Assembly (NCBI GenBank): GCA_026987795.1
Contig: JALSMF010000392.1
Location: forward strand, 1-9,107
DNA from: Bacteroidales bacterium
Lineage (GTDB): Bacteria; Bacteroidota; Bacteroidia; Bacteroidales; JAADGE01
Length of the DNA: 9,107 nt
Reading direction: 5' to 3'
In this document: piece after piece, positions 1 through 6,009 of the stretch
Position numbering within the stretch: the first letter of the stretch is position 1
Layout of the letters: each line of letters opens with the position of its first letter
Position numbers and translations under genes: made by a program
The notes under the pieces: generated by a model
The model's input: the letters and a program-made list of their open reading frames with translations, nothing else
What the model was told of the DNA's origin: nothing
Databases searched by the model: none

Positions 1-932
1 CAATATCAAATCTGAACAGAGCAATAGAATTAAAACCGAATTTCGGGAAAGCATATTATAACAGAGGCGTAATAAAAAATGAACTTAAAGATTTTGAAAG
101 TGCCGTTGCTGATTTGTCGGTTGCGGCACAATTGATTACCGATATGCCGAAAATATATTTTGCAAGAGGCTTTTCCAGAATAAATATTGACGATTATAAA
201 GGAGCAATAGCAGATTTTACAGAGGCATTACATCGAGGTTATAAAAAACCGAACGCGTATTATTACAGAGGTGTTGCTTATATTAAAATTAAAAATTACG
301 ATGATGCAATAAGTGATTTTAATAAAGCTATTACGATAAATTCAGCATATGCCTACGCCTATCACGACAGAGGAAGTGCCAAACGACTTAAGGGAAACTT
401 AGAAGGAGCGGCAGAAGATTACAGAAAAGCGGCACAAGTTGATACCCAACTTTATTTTGCATACAATAATCTCGGCTCAGTGTTAAATGAACTGAAGAAA
501 TTTAAAGACGCTATTGAGGCATATACGAAAGCATTGAGCATTAACCCCGAATATTACGAATCTTATAACGGAAGAGGATTGGCGAAATACTCTGAAGGAT
601 TACAAAATATTGATAAAGGAAAAGATAAAGAAGCGGAGGAAAACTTTAATGATGCAATTAAAGATTTTGAAAAAGCAATTAACTTTAATAACAACTATGC
701 CGAAGCTTACAATAATTTAGGTGCTGCAAAACTGAAACTCGGAGACTGGAAAGGAGCCGACAAAGCATTTACCGAAGCAATAAAAATAAAAGAAAAATAT
801 GCCGAAGCATATGCTAACAGAGGAACGGCAAGAGAGAACCTCCGAAAGTTTAATGCTGCCTGCAATGATTGGAATAAAGCTGCAGAACTCGGAATTGCTA
901 ATCCTGAAAAATATACCGACGGTTGTAAATAA
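1..932 (+). CDS. TPR-repeat protein, 5' end outside the window
   Basis: The frame is open from base 3 without a stop, so the gene begins upstream of the window. The TTG at 114 is only an internal codon, because the codons before it already read as good TPR sequence (NRAIELKPNFGKAYYNRG). About 309 residues are visible. They form roughly eight tandem 34-residue tetratricopeptide repeats with the usual pattern of A-Y-x-N-R-G in helix A and A-I-x-D-F-x-K-A-I in helix B. One repeat, around bases 590-680, carries a charged insertion of about 10 residues. The last repeat ends ACNDWNKAAELG and then a Cys-Lys terminus, a common ending for Bacteroidota TPR proteins. TPR arrays are protein-binding scaffolds; no catalytic domain is visible. 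The 16-nt gap to the next gene suggests one operon, so a role at the cell envelope is plausible but is inference. A signal peptide cannot be judged because the N-terminus is missing. Confidence 0.9.
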   Translation, partial: ISNLNRAIELKPNFGKAYYNRGVIKNELKDFESAVADLSVAAQLITDMPKIYFARGFSRINIDDYKGAIADFTEALHRGYKKPNAYYYRGVAYIKIKNYDDAISDFNKAITINSAYAYAYHDRGSAKRLKGNLEGAAEDYRKAAQVDTQLYFAYNNLGSVLNELKKFKDAIEAYTKALSINPEYYESYNGRGLAKYSEGLQNIDKGKDKEAEENFNDAIKDFEKAINFNNNYAEAYNNLGAAKLKLGDWKGADKAFTEAIKIKEKYAEAYANRGTARENLRKFNAACNDWNKAAELGIANPEKYTDGCK

Positions 933-948
933 ATAAAATTAAAAAACT

Positions 949-3027
949 ATGAAACTTAAAATAACTGCAATTATAATCTTAACAATTTTGTATATTCATA
1001 ATGTTTCTTTTTCACAGAAGTTCGTAAAAGTTAAAAAGAAAGATTATAAGATAGAGGAAGAGGGGTTTAAAGAAGCTTGGAAACACGTAAAAAAAGGTAA
1101 CAGGCTGTATAAAATGAATAAAAAAGGTGCCTATGCCGAAGCTCTTGAGCATTATTTGACTGCTTTAAACTACAATGAAGACGATGCAACATTAAATTAT
1201 CTTACCGGTATCTGCTATCTTAAAACGGCAGAACCGAGAAAAGCATTAAAATATCTTGATAATGCTTATTTTAATTATTCCGGAGTTACCCCCGACATTC
1301 AATATTGGCTCGGTATGGCTTATCAGGTTAACTATAAATTTAAAGATGCAATTGAAAACTATGAAGATTACAGAGAAACATTAACATCAAAACAATATAA
1401 AAAAATACAATATGTTGTTAACAAAAGAATAGAAGAGTGTGAAAGCGGAATTGAACTGATGAAAAATCCGGTAAGATGCTTTGTTGACAATCTCGGAGAC
1501 GGAATAAATACAAAAGCTCCGGAATACAGCCCTGTTTTTTTCTTTAAAGATTCAGTATTATATTTTACATCAAGAAGGGAAAATACAACCGGCGGCAAAA
1601 AAAACCCGGTTAACCGTATGTATTACGAAGATGTCTATATGTCAAAATATGAAAACGGAAAATGGAGAGATGCCGTTCAGTTGGAATATCCTATAAATAC
1701 CAAACACAACGATGCAGCTACCGATATTTCTCCGGAAGGTCGCGAATTATGTATTTATCGCGGATATAAAGGAAACGGCGATTTGTATAACAGTCAGTAT
1801 AAAGGAGATTATTGGCAAAAACCCGGAAAAATGCGGAGAATTGACAAACAAAAATACAGGGAAAGTTCTGTATCCGTTACCAGAGACTCCATGATTTTGT
1901 ATTTTATAAGCAACAGAAAAGGAGGACAAGGAAGACAGGATATTTGGGTAAGTTACAAAACACAGGACGGAAGAAAATGGCAAACACCCCAAAACCTCGG
2001 ACCTGTCGTTAATACAAAATATGATGAAGAAACAGTTGAAATATCATCAGACGGCAAAGATTTATACTTCAGCTCTAAAGGTCATAACTCAATGGGCGGA
2101 TACGATGTTTTCAAAACACACAGAAATGATGACGGGACATGGACAGAACCTGAAAATATAGGCTATCCCGTAAATACTCCGGGCGATGACGTTTTCTTTA
2201 TGCTGGCACCTAATGAACGCTTCGGATATTATGCTTCTGACCGTGAAGGCGGATACGGAGATAAAGACATATATGAAATCGTATTCCTCGGACCGGAAAA
2301 ACCTGTTTTAGTTTCAAAAGAAGACCCGAATGATTTAATTGCATACTTTGCCGAACCCGTAAGTGAAACAGATATTGAAAAACCCGTTAACATAAAAGTA
2401 ATTCAGCTTTCAACAGTTAAGGGAATTGTTACCGATGCTTTATCCGGAGAGCCTATTAAAGCAACATTGGAGCTTGTTGATAATGCAACCGGAGAAGTTG
2501 TAAAAGTTGTTGAATCTTATGCTTCTACAGGCGCATATACCGTTCCTTTGCCTCCCGGAAAAGACTATGCTTTAACTGCAGGTGCTCCGGACTATTTTTT
2601 CCATTCGGAAAATTTTGTAATAGCAGACACATCGATACATGAAGTTATAAGAAAAGACATTCAGTTGCAGCCTATGGGTGTAGGAGCAAAAATAGTTCTT
2701 AATAATGTGTTTTTTGATACAGGAAAGGCAACTCTGAGACCTGAATCTTTTCCGGAACTTAACAGGCTGGCAGCCTTGCTCGTAAAGTATAAAAATATCA
2801 GGGTTGAAATTTCCGGACATACGGACAGTCAGGGGTCCGCAAGTTTTAACCAAAAATTGTCGCAGAGAAGGGCGCAGTCAGTAGTTGATTATTTGCTTAC
2901 ACAAGGAGTTAATCTGGCTCAGATTGTTGCGGTAGGATACGGTGAAACTATGCCGAGAGCAGATAATATTACAGCATCCGGACGACAACTCAACAGACGT
3001 GTTGAAGCAAAAATACTGTCAAAATAG
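949..3027 (+). CDS. PorE-like exported protein: TPR, PD40 propeller, CRD and OmpA domain
   Basis: This is a 692-residue envelope protein. Residues 1-23 form a signal peptide (basic start, IIILTILYI core, SFSQ end) with no lipobox Cys. TPR-like helices lie at about 40-150. A PD40/WD40-like propeller follows at about 185-445, with blades ending in SRR, SNR, SSK and SDR after LYF-type strands. A carboxypeptidase-regulatory-like domain spans about 488-575 (VKGIVTDALSGEPIKATLEL). The OmpA C-terminal domain spans about 582-690; D626 (in GHTDSQG) and R641 (in LSQRRAQSV) are the expected diaminopimelate-binding residues, so it should hold peptidoglycan non-covalently. The domain order matches PorE of Porphyromonas gingivalis, a type IX secretion component. 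Many Bacteroidota paralogues share this architecture, so PorE identity is not proven. PorE is described as a lipoprotein, which this protein does not appear to be. The ATG start is set by the signal peptide; no Shine-Dalgarno sequence is visible. A terminator follows directly. Confidence 0.93.
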   Translation: MKLKITAIIILTILYIHNVSFSQKFVKVKKKDYKIEEEGFKEAWKHVKKGNRLYKMNKKGAYAEALEHYLTALNYNEDDATLNYLTGICYLKTAEPRKALKYLDNAYFNYSGVTPDIQYWLGMAYQVNYKFKDAIENYEDYRETLTSKQYKKIQYVVNKRIEECESGIELMKNPVRCFVDNLGDGINTKAPEYSPVFFFKDSVLYFTSRRENTTGGKKNPVNRMYYEDVYMSKYENGKWRDAVQLEYPINTKHNDAATDISPEGRELCIYRGYKGNGDLYNSQYKGDYWQKPGKMRRIDKQKYRESSVSVTRDSMILYFISNRKGGQGRQDIWVSYKTQDGRKWQTPQNLGPVVNTKYDEETVEISSDGKDLYFSSKGHNSMGGYDVFKTHRNDDGTWTEPENIGYPVNTPGDDVFFMLAPNERFGYYASDREGGYGDKDIYEIVFLGPEKPVLVSKEDPNDLIAYFAEPVSETDIEKPVNIKVIQLSTVKGIVTDALSGEPIKATLELVDNATGEVVKVVESYASTGAYTVPLPPGKDYALTAGAPDYFFHSENFVIADTSIHEVIRKDIQLQPMGVGAKIVLNNVFFDTGKATLRPESFPELNRLAALLVKYKNIRVEISGHTDSQGSASFNQKLSQRRAQSVVDYLLTQGVNLAQIVAVGYGETMPRADNITASGRQLNRRVEAKILSK

Positions 3028-3048
3028 GTGATAAGGTATAATATTTTT

Positions 3049-3075
3049 AAGAGGCAGAATAACTGCCTCTTTTTT
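3049..3075 (+). terminator. Intrinsic terminator after the PorE-like gene
   Basis: A perfect 9-bp stem (AAGAGGCAG with CTGCCTCTT) closes a 5-nt AATAA loop, and a T-run extends to 3075. It starts 22 nt after the stop codon of the plus-strand gene. In the minus direction the stem is followed by AAAAATATT rather than T, so it should act mainly on plus-strand transcription. The T-run overlaps the stop codon of the convergent minus-strand gene at 3074. Confidence 0.88.
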
Positions 3076-3493
3076 ATTCTTCAAAAAAACAGTTAAATGC
3101 TTTTAAAATAAAACTGTCTGCAGAAATAATAAAACTGCCGAGAATCATTTTTGACTTTAATATTTCTTTACCGACATTAATTAAATCCTTTTCAGGAACA
3201 TTTGAAATAAGGAAAAAATCAAAATTTTTATGTTTAGGAGTCAAAAAATATCCTGTATTTTTGTTCGAAATCAGAAAATAACTAAAGTCTGAGGCATCAA
3301 CATATCGAAAGACTGAAAACTCCTGAAATATATCAGGCTGAATTTGTTTTCTGAAATTTTTTGACTTCCTGAGATTTAATGACAGGGTATTATTCAATGC
3401 CCAAGCAACCTGAATATCCTTAAAATGAGAAGAAATCCCGATGATTTTTTTCGGAAAATAAGGTTCGGAACTTAATTTAACTCTTTTTTTCAA
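3074..3493 (-). CDS. IPExxxVDY-family protein, divergent signature
   Basis: This 139-residue soluble protein has no known function. Two stretches identify the family. The N-terminal IIGISSHFKDIQVAWALNN resembles the conserved IGISSHLKDYRLxWAxN block of small Bacteroidota IPExxxVDY proteins. FLTPKHKNFDFFLIS lies where the signature IPExxxVDYFL is expected. Here the signature reads TPKHKNFDF: P, D and the aromatic character persist, but I, E and V are replaced. No signal peptide, membrane segment or catalytic motif is visible. The start is TTG, 2 nt after the rnc stop; the only in-frame alternative upstream is blocked by a stop at 3518-3520, and no ATG occurs before the middle of the protein. 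A purine-rich AGAAGGA lies inside the rnc end, about 17 nt from the TTG, too far for a normal ribosome binding site, so coupling to rnc is likely. The position after rnc agrees with my recollection of the family's usual place in flavobacterial genomes. Confidence 0.78.
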   Translation of the reverse strand: MKKRVKLSSEPYFPKKIIGISSHFKDIQVAWALNNTLSLNLRKSKNFRKQIQPDIFQEFSVFRYVDASDFSYFLISNKNTGYFLTPKHKNFDFFLISNVPEKDLINVGKEILKSKMILGSFIISADSFILKAFNCFFEE

Positions 3494-3495
3494 TG

Positions 3496-4221
3496 TTATA
3501 AAGTAAAGTTTCCTTCTTTAATTTTAGCTAATGCCTTCTCGGAAGCAATTTGTTCGGCAGTTTTCTTTGATATTCCCGTACCTTTGCTTATTGTTTTACC
3601 GTTAATTAAAAGTACGGAAACAAATTCTTTTGATGATTCGGAAGAAGCCTCAGTTAAAAATTCTATAGGTATTTTGTATTTTTGAGACCATTCAATAATT
3701 CTGCTTTTAAAATTATTATCTACAAACCTCAATTTATTAAGGTCAATATGTTCAACCATTATTTTTTGCAGAACAAATTGCTTAACATACTTGTATCCCC
3801 TGTCTATATAAATTGCACCTATCAAAGCTTCAAAAGCATCCTCGTAAATTCGCTCTGTTATGTTTTGCTTTGATTTTATCGAAATTAATTCGCTAAGATT
3901 TAGTTTTTTAGCAAGTTCCGTAAGTTTTTTTCCGTTTACGATTTTTGTTCTCATTTGGGTCAAAAAACCTTCATCTGCCGACGGAAAACGCTTAAATAAC
4001 AAATCGCTTATAGCCGCATCAAGAACCGCGTCTCCGAGAAATTCTAAACGCTCGTTATTTAAGTCAAAACCCTTAATACACGGATGCACTTTAGATGATT
4101 TAGGTGTTAAAGCAAGGATATACAAACTTAAACTTTTAGGTTTGAATCCTAAAAGTTTTTTCAGGGAAAAAGTCAGTAATTTGTCTTTACAAGGTTTTTT
4201 TTGTCTGTAAAATAAAGACAC
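3496..4221 (-). CDS. rnc: Ribonuclease III
   Basis: This is the double-strand-specific endoribonuclease that processes rRNA precursors and structured mRNAs in the cytoplasm as a homodimer. Its 241 residues cover the complete family layout. The catalytic domain spans about 20-160 with the signature NERLEFLGDAVLD at 56-68. Metal and catalytic acids E57, E60, D64, E84 (in DEG) and D128/E131 (in YEDAFEALIG) are all present. A double-stranded RNA-binding domain spans about 168-236 and ends SKKTAEQIASEKAL, with the basic KK at the start of its last helix. The start is GTG, 9 nt after the fabF stop; fabF's own stop is the in-frame stop upstream, so no longer form is possible. There is no terminator or promoter between them, so it is co-transcribed with fabF. 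The basic N-terminal tail of about 20 residues is typical of Bacteroidota homologues. Confidence 0.97.
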   Translation of the reverse strand: MSLFYRQKKPCKDKLLTFSLKKLLGFKPKSLSLYILALTPKSSKVHPCIKGFDLNNERLEFLGDAVLDAAISDLLFKRFPSADEGFLTQMRTKIVNGKKLTELAKKLNLSELISIKSKQNITERIYEDAFEALIGAIYIDRGYKYVKQFVLQKIMVEHIDLNKLRFVDNNFKSRIIEWSQKYKIPIEFLTEASSESSKEFVSVLLINGKTISKGTGISKKTAEQIASEKALAKIKEGNFTL

Positions 4222-4230
4222 AGAAAAAAA

Positions 4231-5484
4231 TTATATTTCAAACTTTTTAAAAACAAGAGATGCATTATGCCCTCCAAAACCGAATGTATTGCTCAGAGCT
4301 GCTCTTATATCTCTTTTTTTAGATTTATTAAAAGTAAAATCAAGTTTAGAGTCTATTTCCGGGTCCAATTCAAAATGATTTATTGTCGGCGGAACTTCTC
4401 CGTGCTTTATTGCCATAATTGAAGCAATTGCTTCAATTGCCCCGGCTGCACCGAGCAGATGCCCTGTCATTGATTTTGTTGAACTTATGCTTAATTTATA
4501 AGCATGTTCTCCGAAAACATTTAAAACCGCTTTTGTTTCTGCTATATCACCTAAGCCTGTTGATGTTCCGTGAAGGTTTACATAATCAATATCTTCCGGT
4601 TTCATATTTGCATCTTCAATAGCATTTTTCATAACGGTTATTGCTCCCCTTCCTTCAGGGTGAGGGGCTGTAATATGGTGAGCATCGGCACTTAAACCGC
4701 CTCCGGCTATTTCTGCATATATTTTAGCTCCTCTTTTTACGGCGTGCTCGTACTCCTCAAGAATTAATGCTGCTCCGCCGTCGCCCATTACAAAACCATC
4801 TCTGCCGACATCAAAAGGTCGTGATGCTGTTTTAGGGTCATCATTTCTGGTGGAAATTGCACGCATGGCATTAAATCCGCCTAAGCCTGCTTCTGTTACG
4901 GCATGCTCAGATCCTCCGGTTATAAAAACGTCAACTTTGCCGAGTCTTATATAGTTGTAAGCATCTATTATGGCATTGGAAGAAGATGCACAGGCAGAAA
5001 CCGTTGCAAAATTAGGTCCTCTGAAATCATATTTTATTGATATGTGCCCTGCGGCAATATCTGCAATCATTTTAGGAATAAAAAACGGATTAAACTTAGG
5101 TGTAAAATCATTTTCAACATAATTTGTTATTTCCTCTTTAAATGTTTGTAATCCGCCTATACCGGAAGCCCAAATAACCCCGGCTCTGTCTTTATTTATT
5201 TTTTCAAGGTCAAAATTTGCATCTTTAACAGCTTCTTCTGCCGATATTAATGCAAATTGTGTAAATTTATCTAATTTTCTTGCAACAGGTTTTTTGAAAT
5301 ATTTAAGGGGGTCGTAATTTTTTACCTCACAGGCAAAATGTGTCTTGAATTTGCTTGCGTCAAAACCGGTTATTACACTTGCTCCGCTTACACCTTTAAG
5401 CATATTCTCCCATGTTTCGGTTAAATTATGACCGAGCGCATTAATTGTTCCTATTCCGGTAACAACTACACGTTTTAATTCCAT
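4231..5484 (-). CDS. fabF: 3-oxoacyl-[acyl-carrier-protein] synthase II (KAS II)
   Basis: This enzyme elongates fatty acids by decarboxylating malonyl-ACP and condensing it with acyl-ACP in the cytoplasmic type II pathway. At 417 residues it is full length. The thiolase-fold catalytic triad is intact: the nucleophile C165 in SACASSSNAI, H305 in VNLHGTSTG and H342 in KSMTGHLLGAAGA, with K337 just before the last. The GFGG loop that gates the acyl pocket is at 402-405. The motif after the first His reads HGTSTGLGD where many homologues have HGTSTPLGD, a mild variation outside the catalytic residues. The start is ATG with MELKRVVVTGIG, the canonical first strand. It sits 67 nt downstream of acpP, which encodes its substrate carrier, and 9 nt upstream of rnc. 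An attenuator-like hairpin between acpP and fabF probably lowers its expression relative to acpP. Confidence 0.98.
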   Translation of the reverse strand: MELKRVVVTGIGTINALGHNLTETWENMLKGVSGASVITGFDASKFKTHFACEVKNYDPLKYFKKPVARKLDKFTQFALISAEEAVKDANFDLEKINKDRAGVIWASGIGGLQTFKEEITNYVENDFTPKFNPFFIPKMIADIAAGHISIKYDFRGPNFATVSACASSSNAIIDAYNYIRLGKVDVFITGGSEHAVTEAGLGGFNAMRAISTRNDDPKTASRPFDVGRDGFVMGDGGAALILEEYEHAVKRGAKIYAEIAGGGLSADAHHITAPHPEGRGAITVMKNAIEDANMKPEDIDYVNLHGTSTGLGDIAETKAVLNVFGEHAYKLSISSTKSMTGHLLGAAGAIEAIASIMAIKHGEVPPTINHFELDPEIDSKLDFTFNKSKKRDIRAALSNTFGFGGHNASLVFKKFEI

Positions 5485-5513
5485 AAATGATGTTTTTTGT
5501 TTAATTTAAAGAG

Positions 5514-5545
5514 AAAAAGGGACTACGATACAATATCGTAATCCC
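5514..5545 (-). terminator. Attenuator-like hairpin between acpP and fabF
   Basis: Read on the minus strand, GGGATTACGATA pairs with TATCGTAGTCCC around a TTG loop and is followed by five T. This gives a 12-bp stem starting 6 nt after the acpP stop. The only non-Watson-Crick pair (5523 with 5541) is G-U in minus-strand RNA but C-A in plus-strand RNA, which supports function on the acpP-fabF transcript. The T-run is short and fabF has no obvious promoter of its own in the remaining 30 nt, so partial termination with read-through is more likely than a complete stop. It may also protect the acpP mRNA 3' end. Confidence 0.75.
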
Positions 5546-5551
5546 GTAAAA

Positions 5552-5788
5552 TTATTTTGAATTCTCTTCGATATAGCTTACTGCATCTCCGACAGTAGCA
5601 ATAGTTTCAGCTTTGTCATCAGGAATTGCAATATTAAATTCTTTTTCGAATTCCATGATTAACTCAACAGTATCAAGTGAATCTGCACCTAAGTCGTCAG
5701 TGAAACTGGCTTCTAAAGTTACTTCACTTTCTTCAACACCTAATTTGTCTACAATAATTGCTTTTACTCTTGAGGCAATGTCTGACAT
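5552..5788 (-). CDS. acpP: Acyl carrier protein
   Basis: This 78-residue acidic protein carries growing acyl chains on a 4'-phosphopantetheine arm during fatty acid synthesis. The attachment serine is S37 in the hallmark motif LGADSLDTVELIMEFE. Helix I (SDIASRVKAIIVDKLGV), the acidic recognition helix II after S37, and the C-terminal helix (ETIATVGDAVSYIEENSK) are all recognisable. Length and charge are normal for the family. The start is ATG at 5788, with the expected MSDIASRVK N-terminus. It heads the acpP-fabF-rnc-IPExxxVDY chain on the minus strand. Its promoter must lie in the 60 or so AT-rich bases between the start and the upstream terminator; I found no good TAnnTTTG box there. The downstream hairpin suggests that acpP is made in excess over fabF, in line with the abundance of this protein in bacteria generally. 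Confidence 0.98.
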   Translation of the reverse strand: MSDIASRVKAIIVDKLGVEESEVTLEASFTDDLGADSLDTVELIMEFEKEFNIAIPDDKAETIATVGDAVSYIEENSK

Positions 5789-6009
5789 AATACTAAATTT
5801 TAATTAATAAATAAATGATTTTATAAACTGCAAAGAAAATTAATTATTCAAAAAAAAAAAAATATTAACAGCTTATATGAAAAATATAAGTCTTTAAGAC
5901 TGTTAAATTTTGTTTATAACTACAGATTCTCAATTTGTTATAGTTTAATGCACCCTTTGTGTTTTAACAAATTTTAACGACTTAAGCAAAACACGGAAGG
6001 TAAAGAGTA
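5789..6009. other. Intergenic region between the kinase gene and acpP
   Basis: This 221-nt, very AT-rich gap carries no plausible coding sequence. It contains the branched terminator-like structure (5850-5906) and an inverted repeat with 9-bp arms AATTTGTTA (5932-5940) and TAACAAATT (5965-5973), separated by 24 nt. The acpP promoter is expected in 5789-5850 but no consensus box could be identified. The rest appears featureless. Confidence 0.6.
5850..5906 (-). terminator. Branched inverted repeat with T13 tract, likely terminator of the kinase gene
   Basis: The outer arms TTAACAG (5865-5871) and CTGTTAA (5900-5906) pair perfectly. They enclose a second stem, CTTATAT (5872-5878) with ATATAAG (5884-5890) around a GAAAA loop, and a short palindrome TCTTTAAGA (5891-5899). 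Every base between the arms is therefore in a stem or a loop, as in a three-way junction. On the minus strand the structure is followed, after AATA, by 13 consecutive T (5862-5850). It lies about 100 nt past the kinase stop and about 60 nt before the acpP start. It therefore probably ends kinase transcription and insulates acpP. The stems are AT-rich, so the energy is moderate. Confidence 0.65.

Noticed and set aside
114..116. TTG at 114 as start of the TPR gene
   Set aside because: The frame is open from base 3 and the codons before 114 already encode a clear TPR repeat, so the gene begins upstream.
1368..1992. ORFs inside the PorE-like gene on both strands (1368-1598, 1712-1894, 1747-1992)
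   Set aside because: They are out of frame with a gene whose domains are continuous; no domain content of their own.
3860..4210. 116-residue plus-strand ORF antisense to rnc, and a second at 3682-3873
   Set aside because: Compositional shadows of rnc with no motif; rnc is intact with all catalytic residues.
5789..5870. acpP promoter with a TTTCTTTG -7 box
   Set aside because: One mismatch from the consensus, and the nearest upstream TTG leaves a spacer of only about 10 nt, too short.
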